Positions 43,538 to 51,765 of a stretch of DNA of 64,000 nt are shown one piece after another; position 1 is the stretch's first letter, and each line of letters begins with the position of its first letter. Source of the stretch: Nocardioides sp. AX2bis (GTDB lineage Bacteria > Actinomycetota > Actinomycetes > Propionibacteriales > Nocardioidaceae). Location: contig NZ_LR733215.1 of NCBI RefSeq assembly GCF_902506435.1, positions 2,440,304 to 2,504,303 on the forward strand. The letters run 5' to 3'. A program made the position numbers and the translations under genes. Below the pieces are notes generated by a model. It did not search any database. It saw nothing but the letters and a program-made list of their open reading frames with translations, and was not told where the DNA came from.

Positions 43538-43960
43538 TACGACCAGGACGGCCCGTCGCAGCTCATGCGGCGGGCCGTTCTGCACGCCGAGATGACGCTC
43601 GCGGACAGCCGAGATGACCGTTGCGGCGCACCGAGATGACGATTGCGGACACCCCGGCGCCCGCTGCCGCCGTGACGGCGCAGTCGGACGCGCGCCGCAA
43701 ACGTCACCTCGAGGCGCCGCAAGCGTCGCCTCGGCGAGTGGCTCCGACCAGGGGCCGTCCCTACGACCAGGACGGCCCCTCGCAGCTCATCCGGCGGGCC
43801 GTTCTGCACGCCGAGATGACGCTCGCGGACAGCCGAGATGACCGTTGCGGCGCACCGAGATGACGGCTACGGACACCCAGCGACCGGTGCCGCCGAGACG
43901 CATCGACCGGAGGGTGCGCCGCAAACGTCACCTCGAGGCGCCGCAAGCGTCACCTCGGCG
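43538..43960. repeat. 22-bp repeat module, locus A, duplicated with 224-bp period
   Basis: Fills the 450-nt gap between qcrB and the L,D-transpeptidase gene. Each of two near-identical modules (43538-43735 and 43762-43959) has three head-to-tail 22-bp units starting CCGAGATGAC (43587, 43609, 43631; 43811, 43833, 43855). A roughly 40-nt spacer follows, then two units in opposite orientation starting GCGCCGCAA (43692, 43714; 43916, 43938). Modules also share the flank TACGACCAGGACGGCCC. Inverted units can pair into a long stem. No coding potential. Same unit recurs at 51137-51224. Confidence 0.92.
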
Positions 43961-43967
43961 GGGTGGG

Positions 43968-45209
43968 TCAGCCGAGGGCGGAGGCCTGCCGGTAGTCGGC
44001 GTACGAGGCGTTCCAGTCGCCGTAGCCGTTGTCCAGCGTCATCGGCCGGTCGGTGCCGACGTACTCGACGACGTCCCCGCGCAGGGTCATGTCGAAGAGC
44101 CAGGCGGCGTTCTCGGTGCTCATGCCGGTGCAGCCGTGCGAGACGTTGGCCGAGCCCTGCGAGGACACCGACCAGGGTGCTGCGTGGATGAACTCCCCGG
44201 AGTACGTCAGGCGCATCGCGTACTGCACGTCGGCGATGTCGTAGGCCTCGGAGCTGCCGGCTGCGATCCCGACCGTCTCGGAGTTCATCCGACGGCTCTC
44301 GAACTTCTCCATGATCACCTTCGTGCCGGAGCGGGTGGTGAACCCCTCCTTGCCGGTGGTGATCGGGATCGTGCGCAGCAGGTCGCCGTTGGAGAAGACC
44401 TGCATCTGGTGGGTCTGGGCGTTCACCTCGTAGACGTGGGAGTCGCCCACGGTGAACCCGACCTCCCGGTCCTCCTGGCCGTAGATCCCGTTGCCGGCGT
44501 CGACCCCGTTGACGTCGACGTCGACGTCGACGGTGGTGCCCGGCTCCCAGTACGTCTTGGGGCGCCAGTGCGCCTCGTTGTCGCTCATCCAGTGCCAGGT
44601 GCCCGGCTGGGCGGGGCTTGAGGTCACGGTCATCTGCTTCTCGAAGGCCGCGCGGTCGGTGACCGGGACGTCGAAGCTGACCACGACCGGCATGCCCACG
44701 CCGACGGTCTCGCCGTCCAGCGGGGCGACGGAGGCGAAGGTCTGCTCGTCCAGCGTGAGCGGCGCGGTGGTGAACGAGCTCGTCTCGGTGACGTCGCGAC
44801 CGTCGGTCCCGGTGACGACCGAGCTGATGTCGTACGTCGTGCCCGGCTCGAGGCGCTCAGCAGCCGCCCAGGCGGCGCCGTCGTCGCTCAGCGTCCCGGG
44901 CAGGCGACCTGCGGGCGAGGAGACCGTGACGCGGCTCAGCTCGCCGCCGTCGGCGCTCACCTGCACCGTCGTGTCCACGGGGACGCCCTGGGCGCCCCGG
45001 GCCACGTTCGTGGTCACCGTGGGGCGGGCGGCGGCGTCGGACGCGGCCTGCGTCCCCCCGGCGCCGCGCGCCCCCCCGCCGCTCGCGTCACCCTTGGTCT
45101 CCGGTGCGCTGGGACCGGTCGAGCAGGCAGCCAGGCTGCCGGCGAGGACGGCGGCAGAGGCCAGGGCGACGAGCCGACGGGGCTGGGAGGAACGGGACGG
45201 AAGGGACAT
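43968..45209 (-). CDS. L,D-transpeptidase lipoprotein (LdtMt2-like)
   Basis: 413 residues. Lipoprotein signal with lipobox LAAC (Cys about residue 29). Two Ig-like domains (about 60-255) and the YkuD catalytic domain with IHAAPW and SHGCTGMS (active Cys) follow, then a C-terminal tail ending YADYRQASALG. It forms 3-3 cross-links in peptidoglycan and is beta-lactam-tolerant except to carbapenems. It sits between the two respiratory operons and is read separately. Confidence 0.93.
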   Translation of the reverse strand: MSLPSRSSQPRRLVALASAAVLAGSLAACSTGPSAPETKGDASGGGARGAGGTQAASDAAARPTVTTNVARGAQGVPVDTTVQVSADGGELSRVTVSSPAGRLPGTLSDDGAAWAAAERLEPGTTYDISSVVTGTDGRDVTETSSFTTAPLTLDEQTFASVAPLDGETVGVGMPVVVSFDVPVTDRAAFEKQMTVTSSPAQPGTWHWMSDNEAHWRPKTYWEPGTTVDVDVDVNGVDAGNGIYGQEDREVGFTVGDSHVYEVNAQTHQMQVFSNGDLLRTIPITTGKEGFTTRSGTKVIMEKFESRRMNSETVGIAAGSSEAYDIADVQYAMRLTYSGEFIHAAPWSVSSQGSANVSHGCTGMSTENAAWLFDMTLRGDVVEYVGTDRPMTLDNGYGDWNASYADYRQASALG

Positions 45210-45239
45210 GCACGAGCTCCCGGAGCGGTGAGAAGACAG

Positions 45240-45276
45240 CTGAGCGGGGTCGGAGAGATCCTCCGACCCCGCTCAG
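45240..45276 (-). terminator. Hairpin terminator after ctaF
   Basis: Perfect 16-bp stem (45240-45255 with 45261-45276; core GAGCGGGGTCGGAG), 5-nt loop. It lies 63 nt past the ctaF stop in the direction of the cta operon and upstream of the transpeptidase start, so it should separate the two transcripts. Confidence 0.85.
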
Positions 45277-45338
45277 CGTAACAAGCAGGTGCACACGCCC
45301 CCGGCTCCCGCACCAGCGCGCGGGAGCCCGTACCAGGC

Positions 45339-45755
45339 TCAGTGGGCGTGCAGGCCCCGGTAGTACTCGAAGACTAGACCCATCAGGGCGATCGCGCCGA
45401 GCACGGCACCGATGATCAGCAGCCACCAGGCAGCCATCGCGGTGGCGAACACGATCGCGCCGATCGCGGAGGCACACCACAGCGGCCACCAGGAGTACGG
45501 CGGGAAGAACCCGAGCTCGCCGGCGCCGTCGGCGATCTCGCCGTCCTGACGGTCCTCGGGACGCGGGTCCATCCGCTTGGCGTGGAAGCCGAGGTAGAAG
45601 GTCACCATCGCCGCGAGCAACGTCGTCATGACCAGCGCCGAGGTGCCGGTCCAGTCGCCGCCGGTGTCACCGGCCGCGGTGATCAGCCAGTAGGCGGGCG
45701 TCACCAGCACCAGGAAGATGCTGGTGACCCCGAAGATCCAGGCCTCGGACTTCAT
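45339..45755 (-). CDS. ctaF: Cytochrome c oxidase subunit IV CtaF (actinobacterial type)
   Basis: 138 residues, four membrane spans in two pairs. Starts [20 protein letters not shown] and has the loop [13 protein letters not shown] typical of actinobacterial subunit IV. Small structural subunit of the aa3 oxidase. ATGA overlap with ctaD. Confidence 0.92.
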   Translation of the reverse strand: MKSEAWIFGVTSIFLVLVTPAYWLITAAGDTGGDWTGTSALVMTTLLAAMVTFYLGFHAKRMDPRPEDRQDGEIADGAGELGFFPPYSWWPLWCASAIGAIVFATAMAAWWLLIIGAVLGAIALMGLVFEYYRGLHAH

Positions 45756-47524
45756 CGGTCACCGTCCTTGCGCTCGTTGCGGCGACGACCCGTGCGGTCG
45801 TTGATGACCTCTTCACGGCCGGCCATGTCGGGGGCGTCGGCCGCGCCACCGTCGCGGGCGGCCGGGTTGTCGTCCAGCTCCACGGCCACGACCTCGGGGT
45901 GGTGCAGGTCGAAGGCCGGGGACTCCGAGCGGATCCGCGGCAGGGTGACGAAGTTGTGGCGCGGCGGCGGGCAGGACGTCGCCCACTCCAGCGAGCGGCC
46001 CCAGCCCCAGGGGTCGTCGACCTCGACGAGCGGGGCGTTGCGGGAGATGTAGACGTTGTAGAGGAACGGCAACGTCGAGGCGGCCAGCACGAAGGCACCG
46101 ATCGTCGAGACCTGGTTGAGCCCGGTGAACCCGTCGATCGACAGGTAGTCGGCGTACCGGCGCGGCATGCCCTCGACGCCGAGCCAGTGCTGGACCAGGA
46201 ACGTGGTGTGGAAGCCGACGAACAGCAGCCAGAAGTGCAGCTTGCCCAGGCGCTCGTTGAGCATCCGGCCGGTCATCTTGGGCCACCAGAAGTAGAAGCC
46301 CGCGAACATCGCGAACACCACGGTGCCGAAGACGACGTAGTGGAAGTGCGCGACCACGAAGTAGGAGTCGGACACGTGGAAGTCCAGCGGCGGGCTGGCC
46401 AGGATGATGCCGGTCAGGCCACCGAACAGGAACGTGGTCAGGAACCCGACCGACCAGAGCATCGGGTTGTCGAAGGACAACGACCCGCCCCACATCGTGC
46501 CGATCCAGTTGAAGAACTTCACTCCTGTCGGCACCGCGATCAGGAACGTCATCCCCGAGAAGAAGGGCAGGTTCACCGAACCGGTCACGAACATGTGGTG
46601 CGCCCACACCGCGACCGAGAGGATCGCGATGCCCATCGTGGCGCCGACCAGGCCGACGTAGCCGAAGATCGGCTTGCGGCTGAAGACCGGGAGGATCTCG
46701 GTCACGATGCCGAAGAACGGCAGCGCGATGATGTAGACCTCCGGGTGGCCGAAGAACCAGAACAGGTGCTGCCACAGGATCGCGCCGCCGTGCGAGGTGG
46801 CGAAGATCTGGGCGCCGAACTGGCGGTCCGCCTCGAGCATGAGCAGGGCGCCGGCGAGCACCGGGAAGGCGATGAGCACCAGCAGGCTGGTGACCAGGGT
46901 GTTCCAGACGAACATCGGCATCCGGAACATCGTCATGCCGGGAGCGCGCATGCAGATGATCGTGGTGATGAAGTTGACCGCACCGAGGATCGTGCCGAGG
47001 CCGGCCATCCACAGGCCCATGATCCACAGGTCACCACCGACGCCCGGGGACCGTACGGCGTCCGAGAGCGGCGTGTAGGCGAACCAGCCGAAGTCGGCGG
47101 CACCGGTGGGGGTCAGGAACCCGGAGGCGGCGATCAGCCCGCCGTAGAGGAACAGCCAGTAGCTGAACATGTTCAGGCGCGGAAACGCGACGTCCGGCGC
47201 GCCGATCTGCAGCGGCATGATCACGTTGGCGAAGCCGAAGAACAGCGGTGTCGCGAACAGCAGCAGCATGATCGTGCCGTGCATCGTGAACAGCTGGTTG
47301 TAGAGCTCGTCGTTGACCACCTGCGAGCCCGGGAAGGCCAGCTCGGAGCGGATCAGCAGCGCCATGACGCCACCGACGAGGAACCAGACGAACGAGGTGA
47401 CGAGGTAGAGCTTGCCGATCAGCTTGTGGTCGGTGGTGGTCATCAGCGTGACGAGCTGACGACCCAGCGTCTTGCGCGGCAGCGTCGCGTTGGTGGCGGT
47501 GGGCCTCTCGGCGGTGGCGGTCAC
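45752..47524 (-). CDS. ctaD: Cytochrome c oxidase subunit I CtaD
   Basis: 590 residues from the GTG at 47524, overlapping the ctaC stop (GTGA). Twelve-span heme-copper oxidase. Low-spin heme His in [12 protein letters not shown]. CuB/Tyr site [10 protein letters not shown], the CuB pair WAHHMFVTG, and heme a/a3 His in [11 protein letters not shown]. The Tyr of HPEVY marks an A-type oxidase. C-terminal charged tail. Reduces O2 to water with proton pumping. Confidence 0.97.
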   Translation of the reverse strand: MTATAERPTATNATLPRKTLGRQLVTLMTTTDHKLIGKLYLVTSFVWFLVGGVMALLIRSELAFPGSQVVNDELYNQLFTMHGTIMLLLFATPLFFGFANVIMPLQIGAPDVAFPRLNMFSYWLFLYGGLIAASGFLTPTGAADFGWFAYTPLSDAVRSPGVGGDLWIMGLWMAGLGTILGAVNFITTIICMRAPGMTMFRMPMFVWNTLVTSLLVLIAFPVLAGALLMLEADRQFGAQIFATSHGGAILWQHLFWFFGHPEVYIIALPFFGIVTEILPVFSRKPIFGYVGLVGATMGIAILSVAVWAHHMFVTGSVNLPFFSGMTFLIAVPTGVKFFNWIGTMWGGSLSFDNPMLWSVGFLTTFLFGGLTGIILASPPLDFHVSDSYFVVAHFHYVVFGTVVFAMFAGFYFWWPKMTGRMLNERLGKLHFWLLFVGFHTTFLVQHWLGVEGMPRRYADYLSIDGFTGLNQVSTIGAFVLAASTLPFLYNVYISRNAPLVEVDDPWGWGRSLEWATSCPPPRHNFVTLPRIRSESPAFDLHHPEVVAVELDDNPAARDGGAADAPDMAGREEVINDRTGRRRNERKDGDR

Positions 47525-48399
47525 TCGGATCCCTCCTCGGAAGCCTCGTCCTCGAGGCCGACCTGGGTGTTGGCGTACGCACCACCGAGAACGGGCTCGT
47601 CGGAGACGTTGCCCGCGGCGGCCTGCTGCTCGAGGTAGTCGTCGTACTCCGCACGGGAGACGACCTTGACGTTGAAGAGCATCCGGGAGTGCGAGACCCC
47701 GCAGAGCTCGTAGCACTTGCCGAGGTAGTCGCCCTCGGTCTGCGGCGTGACCTGGAAAGAGTTCACCTGGCCCGGGATGACGTCCATCTTCATCAGGAAG
47801 CCGGGGACGCCGAAGTCGTGGATCACGTCGGGCGAGTAGAGGTTGAACCGCGTGGTCTCGTCGACCGGCAGGTAGAGCGTCGGGATGTAGTTACCGGCGC
47901 CGACCTCGTAGACGTTCTCCTCCTGGCCGCCCTCCTCGAGGGGGTGGTTGAAGGTCCACTGCCACTGCTGACCGACGATGGTCAGCTCGTTGTCCGGCGG
48001 GGAGTCGTCCAGCAGGACGTTCTGCACGCGCACGGTGTGGGAGAAGAAGACGATCACCATGATCACCGGGAAGATCGTGTAGAAGATCTCCAGCGGCAGG
48101 TTGTAGCGCGTCTGCACCGGGATCTCGTCGTCGGAGCGACGACGGAACCGGACCACGGCGTAGAAGATCAGGCCCCACACCACGACGCCGGTGGCCAGCG
48201 CGGCGATCCAGGCGCCCTGCCACAGCTCGAGGTTGGACTCACCCTCGACCGTGACCGGCGCGGGCATGCCGAGCCGTCCGGCCTCGGTGTCGGAGGAGCA
48301 GCCGGCGAGCATCAGGGCGCCGATGACGAGCATCAACGAGGCCGTCACGCGCTGACGGCGCGACGCCGCGTTCCGGCGCCCGGGGAGTTGCAGACCCAC
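47521..48399 (-). CDS. ctaC: Cytochrome c oxidase subunit II CtaC
   Basis: 292 residues from the GTG at 48399, preceded by GAGGAAGG at 7 nt. Lipoprotein signal with lipobox LAGC, two membrane spans (about 60-80, 100-120), then a cupredoxin domain. The CuA site is [13 protein letters not shown], with an aromatic patch QQWQWTF. It receives electrons from the QcrC hemes. First gene of ctaC-ctaD-ctaF. Confidence 0.95.
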   Translation of the reverse strand: MGLQLPGRRNAASRRQRVTASLMLVIGALMLAGCSSDTEAGRLGMPAPVTVEGESNLELWQGAWIAALATGVVVWGLIFYAVVRFRRRSDDEIPVQTRYNLPLEIFYTIFPVIMVIVFFSHTVRVQNVLLDDSPPDNELTIVGQQWQWTFNHPLEEGGQEENVYEVGAGNYIPTLYLPVDETTRFNLYSPDVIHDFGVPGFLMKMDVIPGQVNSFQVTPQTEGDYLGKCYELCGVSHSRMLFNVKVVSRAEYDDYLEQQAAAGNVSDEPVLGGAYANTQVGLEDEASEEGSE

Positions 48400-48482
48400 G
48401 GACAGGCCTTCCTCTCGAAGGGAGAATCTCTCTTGCAGAGGGTACTTCACCCGTGGTCCCCCGACCCCTCGCCCCCACCGGC

Positions 48483-48488
48483 TAGGTT
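48483..48488 (+). promoter_or_regulatory. -10 box TAGGTT, leaderless start of desulfurase homologue
   Basis: TAGGTT ends 6 nt before the GTG at 48495 in the 95-nt divergent gap with ctaC. Confidence 0.6.
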
Positions 48489-48494
48489 GCCGCC

Positions 48495-49607
48495 GTGAGC
48501 GGCTACCTGGACGCGGCCTCCTCCGAGCCGCTGCACCCGGTCGCACGCGAGACCCTGCGGTCCGCGATCGAGGCCGGGTACGCCGATCCGCGCCGCCTCC
48601 ACCGCGCTGCCCGCCAGGCCCGGATGCAGCTCGACCGCGCCCGCGAGACGACCGCGGAGGCCCTGGGGGTACGGCCCGACGAGGTCTCCTTCACCGGCTC
48701 CGGCACCGAGGCCGTGCACCGGGGCCTGCTCGGGCTCCGGACGGCCCGGCGGCGCGCCGGGGACCGTGTCGTCCACGCCGCCGTCGAGCACTCGGGGGTG
48801 CTCCACGCGGCGCGGTGGGCCGGCCCGGTCGAGGACGTCGGCGGCGACGGCTCCGGCCGCGTCGACGTGGAGGGGCTGCTGCACGCCGCCGGCCGGCCCG
48901 GGGTCGCGGTGGTCGCGCTGCAGAGCGCCAACCACGAGGTCGGCACCCGGCAGCCCGTGGCCGAGGTCGCCGCCCGGCTGACAGGGGTGCCGCTCTTCAC
49001 CGACGCCCGGGCCTCGATGGGGCGCGAGCCGCTGCCCGACGGGTGGTCGGCCGCGGCGGGGTCCTCCCACCACTGGGGAGGCCCGGCCGGCGTCGGGGTC
49101 CTGCTCGTGCGCAAGGGCGTCCGGTGGACCTCGCCGTTCCCGCCGGACGACCGGGTCGACGAGCGCACGACCGGCCACGAGGACGTCCCTGCCGTGCTCG
49201 CGGCGGCCGCGGCGCTGCAGGCCGTCGTGGCCGAGCGGGACGAGGTGGCCGCCCGGCAACGACGGCTGGTCGACCGGGTCCGCGCCGCGGCGGCGGCCCT
49301 TCCCGACACCGAGGTCGTCGGTGATCCCGTCGACCGCCTGCCCCACCTGGTGACCTTCTCGTGCCTCTACGTCGACGGCGAGGCCCTGGTCCACGCCCTC
49401 GACGCCCGCGGCTTCGCGGTGGCCAGCGGGTCCGCGTGCACCAGCTCCACCCTCGAACCGAGCCACGTGCTGGCCGCGATGGGCGCGCTGACCCACGGCA
49501 ACGTGCGCGTGGGTGTCGCCCGCGACACCACCGCCGACGAGGTCGAGCGCTTCGTCGCGGTCCTGCCGGAGGTCGTCGCCGGGCTGCGCGCCGAGGTCGG
49601 GCTGTGA
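48495..49607 (+). CDS. Cysteine desulfurase homologue lacking the PLP lysine
   Basis: 370 residues, GTG start. Fold-type I NifS/IscS-like: LDAASSEPL, GSGTEAV, VEHSGVL, ALQSANHEVGTRQP, and the active-site loop ASGSACTSS (Cys315) are retained. But the Schiff-base motif S-x-H-K reads S-S-H-H (residues 190-193; codons tcc tcc cac cac), so the PLP lysine is histidine. The D-A-x-Q motif reads DARA. Length is normal and the frame intact. It overlaps a TusA gene by GTGA. Either a non-PLP sulfur carrier or scaffold, or an inactive relic; an ordinary IscS/SufS is not seen in the window. Confidence 0.82.
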   Translation: MSGYLDAASSEPLHPVARETLRSAIEAGYADPRRLHRAARQARMQLDRARETTAEALGVRPDEVSFTGSGTEAVHRGLLGLRTARRRAGDRVVHAAVEHSGVLHAARWAGPVEDVGGDGSGRVDVEGLLHAAGRPGVAVVALQSANHEVGTRQPVAEVAARLTGVPLFTDARASMGREPLPDGWSAAAGSSHHWGGPAGVGVLLVRKGVRWTSPFPPDDRVDERTTGHEDVPAVLAAAAALQAVVAERDEVAARQRRLVDRVRAAAAALPDTEVVGDPVDRLPHLVTFSCLYVDGEALVHALDARGFAVASGSACTSSTLEPSHVLAAMGALTHGNVRVGVARDTTADEVERFVAVLPEVVAGLRAEVGL

Positions 49608-49849
49608 GCGCGGGCGGGGCACCGGACCTGGAGCTGGACTGCCGGGGCCTGCGCTGCCCGCTGCCGGTGGTCGAGCTGGCCCGTGCCCTGCCCCGGGTGG
49701 CCGTCGGCGAGGTCCTCGCCGTGGTCGCCACCGACCCCGCGGCCCGTCACGACGTGCCGGCGTGGTGCCGGATGCGGGGCCAGGAGTACGTCGGCGAGGA
49801 CGTCGCCGCTGACGGCTGCCCCCGCTTCGCGGTGCGGCGTACGACCTAG
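49604..49849 (+). CDS. TusA-family sulfurtransferase
   Basis: 81 residues, GTG start overlapping the desulfurase homologue. The TusA/SirA signature LDCRGLRCPLPVVELARAL carries the sulfur-accepting Cys18 in the CPxP motif, and the C-terminal strand ends GCPRFAVRR. These proteins pass persulfide sulfur to tRNA thiolation, molybdopterin or other routes. Genetic coupling points to a dedicated sulfur relay with the upstream protein. Confidence 0.88.
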   Translation: MSAGGAPDLELDCRGLRCPLPVVELARALPRVAVGEVLAVVATDPAARHDVPAWCRMRGQEYVGEDVAADGCPRFAVRRTT

Positions 49850-49869
49850 GTGCCCCGGGGCGGCGCGGC

Positions 49870-50898
49870 TCAGGTCAGGTGCGGCGCGACCTCGGCGGCC
49901 ACGTCGGCGCCGTAGGAGGCCTCGAGGCGGCCGGCGAAGTCGGCGGCGGTGAAGGAGTACTCCTGGGTGCCGACCGTCTCCACGACGTAGGCCGCGAGCA
50001 CGCAGCCGACCTGGGCGGCGCGCTCGAGGCCGAGACCCCAGCTCAGCGCGGCCAGGAACCCGGCCCGGAAGGCGTCGCCCACCCCGGTGGGCTCGACCGC
50101 GGTGACGTCGGCTGCGGCGGGGACGACCACGTCCTGCTCGCCGCGGCGGCTGATCCGTACGCCCTCCGCGCCGAGGGTCGTGACGAGCATGCCGACCCGG
50201 TCCAGGATCTCCGCGGCCGACCAGCCGGTCTTCTGCTCGATCATGTGCGACTCGTACTCGTTGGAGAACGAGATCGTCGCGCCGTCGACGAGGTCGCGGA
50301 TCAGGTCGCCGTCACCGAAGGCCAGCTGCTGGGAGCAGTCGGCGATGAAGGCGTAGCCGCGGGTGCGGCACTCGTGGGTGTGGCGGCGCATCGCCTCGGG
50401 GTCGTCGGCGCCGATCAGGACGTAGGCCGGCGCGCCCACCCGGGCGACGATCGGCGCCAGCTCGATCAGGCGCGCCTCGGCCATCGCACCGGGGTAGAAC
50501 GAGGCGAACTGCGCCATCGAGGAGTCGGTGGTGCACACGAACCGCGCGGTGTGGGCGGAGGTGGAGATGTGCACCGAGTCGCAGTCGACGCCGTGCCGCT
50601 CGAGCCACGACCGATAGTCGGTGAAGTCCTCGCCGGCCGCGCCGACCAGCACCGGGCGTACGCCGAGGCGCCCCAGCCCGAAGCACATGTTCGGGGCGAC
50701 TCCCCCGCGACGGATCTCCAGGTCCTCCACCAGGAAGGACAGCGAGATCTTGTCCAGCTGCTCGACCACGAGCGAGTCGGCGAACCGGCCACCGAAGGTC
50801 ATGAGGTGGTCGGTGGCGATCGAGCCCGCGATCAGCAGCGGTCCGTTCGGCGCGGAGGACAGGGGGGCGGCGGTGTCGGCTGGCACGTCGCGTGACAC
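49870..50898 (-). CDS. adoK: PfkB-family kinase, probable adenosine kinase
   Basis: 342 residues, GTG start. Ribokinase-fold: N-terminal GSIATDHLMTFGGRF, RRGGVAPNMCFGLGRLG, and the catalytic anion-hole/base motif EPTGVGDAFRAGFLAAL. The syntenic mycobacterial gene between ctaC and erpA encodes adenosine kinase; by position and start motifs this is likely its orthologue. Substrate cannot be proven from sequence; another sugar kinase is possible. Confidence 0.8.
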   Translation of the reverse strand: MSRDVPADTAAPLSSAPNGPLLIAGSIATDHLMTFGGRFADSLVVEQLDKISLSFLVEDLEIRRGGVAPNMCFGLGRLGVRPVLVGAAGEDFTDYRSWLERHGVDCDSVHISTSAHTARFVCTTDSSMAQFASFYPGAMAEARLIELAPIVARVGAPAYVLIGADDPEAMRRHTHECRTRGYAFIADCSQQLAFGDGDLIRDLVDGATISFSNEYESHMIEQKTGWSAAEILDRVGMLVTTLGAEGVRISRRGEQDVVVPAAADVTAVEPTGVGDAFRAGFLAALSWGLGLERAAQVGCVLAAYVVETVGTQEYSFTAADFAGRLEASYGADVAAEVAPHLT

Positions 50899-50937
50899 TA
50901 CCGCCGCGTAGGCCTGGGTCTACTTCTCGGTAGCCCC

Positions 50938-50943
50938 TAGCGT
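50938..50943 (+). promoter_or_regulatory. -10 box TAGCGT, leaderless start of a small gene
   Basis: TAGCGT ends 6 nt before the GTG at 50950, in the same geometry as other leaderless genes in the window. Confidence 0.5.
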
Positions 50944-50949
50944 CGCGGT

Positions 50950-51129
50950 GTGAGAACCACCACGCCCCGCCTGGCCTACGAGGACGCCGACGCCACCGAG
51001 GCGATGCGGCGCGACGCGCAGGCGGTGGGTGCCCGGCTCGGGGTCGGTCGCGAGGCGTGGCTCGACCGCGGCGCGGCGTCGTACGACAGACGGGTGCCCG
51101 CTCCGCCGACCTCGATGCCGCACGGCTGA
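50950..51129 (+). CDS. Small protein of unknown function (59 residues)
   Basis: GTG start behind a leaderless -10 box. Begins MRTTTPRLAYEDADATEAMR and contains AVGARLGVGREAWLDRGAASYD before a Pro-rich end. Third codon positions are almost all G or C, as in real genes here. Charged, probably helical and soluble; no family recognised. Its end abuts the 22-bp tandem repeat array at 51137, so it may be a gene cut short by repeat insertion or a genuine small protein. Confidence 0.5.
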   Translation: MRTTTPRLAYEDADATEAMRRDAQAVGARLGVGREAWLDRGAASYDRRVPAPPTSMPHG

Positions 51130-51136
51130 GGTCGGG

Positions 51137-51224
51137 GCGCCGGAAACGTCACCTCGGCGCGCCGCAAGCGTCATCTCGGGGCGCCGCAAGCGTCATCTCG
51201 GGGCGCCGCAAGCGTCATCTCGGC
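51137..51224. repeat. 22-bp tandem repeat array, locus B (four units)
   Basis: Four exact-length 22-bp units at 51137, 51159, 51181 and 51203. Units 2 and 3 are identical; unit 4 differs at the last base; unit 1 differs at several. Core GCGCCGCAAGCGTCATCTCG. This is the same unit family as at 43587-43959. No spacers, so not CRISPR. It lies between the small gene and the erpA terminator. Confidence 0.93.
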
Positions 51225-51229
51225 GCACA

Positions 51230-51262
51230 GGACCCCCGCCGGCCAGGGGCCGACGGGGGTCC
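51230..51262 (-). terminator. Hairpin terminator after erpA
   Basis: GGACCCCCG (51230-51238) pairs with CGGGGGTCC (51254-51262), with an inner GGCC/GGCC pairing. 50 nt past the erpA stop in its direction. Confidence 0.75.
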
Positions 51263-51312
51263 GGGTGCTGCTGGGTGCTGCGGTGTCTCAGGTCGCGCGG
51301 TGCGTCAGTGGC

Positions 51313-51675
51313 TCAGTGGAACGAGTCGCCGCAGGCGCAGGAGCCGGTCGCGTTCGGGTTGTCGATCGTGAAGCCCTGCTTCTCGATCGAGTCGACGAAG
51401 TCGATCATCGCGCCGTTGAGGTAGGGCACGCTCATCCGGTCGACCACGACGGACACGCCGTCGAAGTCGGTGACGACGTCGCCGTCGAGGGTGCGCTCGT
51501 CGAAGAACAGCTGGTAGCGCAGCCCGCTGCAGCCGCCGGGCTGCACGGAGATGCGCAGCTGGAGGTCGTCGCGGCCTTCCTGCTCGAGGAGGCTCGTCAC
51601 CTTGCCCGCGGCGACCGGGCTGAGGTTGATCTGGTCGGTACGACGATCGGTGGTGGTCTCGACCTGCTCGGTCAT
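51313..51675 (-). CDS. erpA: ErpA/HesB-type iron-sulfur cluster insertion protein
   Basis: 120 residues from the ATG at 51675, preceded by GGGAGA at 6-7 nt. A-type carrier with three ligand cysteines: GGCSGLRY and the C-terminal GSCACGDSF. It accepts 4Fe-4S clusters and delivers them to targets; NadA, encoded nearby, is a plausible client. Position matches the mycobacterial erpA next to adoK. Confidence 0.93.
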   Translation of the reverse strand: MTEQVETTTDRRTDQINLSPVAAGKVTSLLEQEGRDDLQLRISVQPGGCSGLRYQLFFDERTLDGDVVTDFDGVSVVVDRMSVPYLNGAMIDFVDSIEKQGFTIDNPNATGSCACGDSFH

Positions 51676-51765
51676 GTGCGTTCTCCCAGGGGTGCGGGGA
51701 TCAATCATGGTCTGTGCAGCTCAATCCTCGCACAGGCCGGGTTATTCCTCGCCGGCTCGCGGTCC

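Noticed and set aside
43538..43960. Short open frames across the locus A repeats
   Set aside because: They arise from the repeated 22-bp units in several frames and resemble no protein; both strands are equally open.
51137..51224. CRISPR array
   Set aside because: Units follow one another with no spacers and no cas genes are nearby; locus A also has inverted units, which CRISPR arrays do not.
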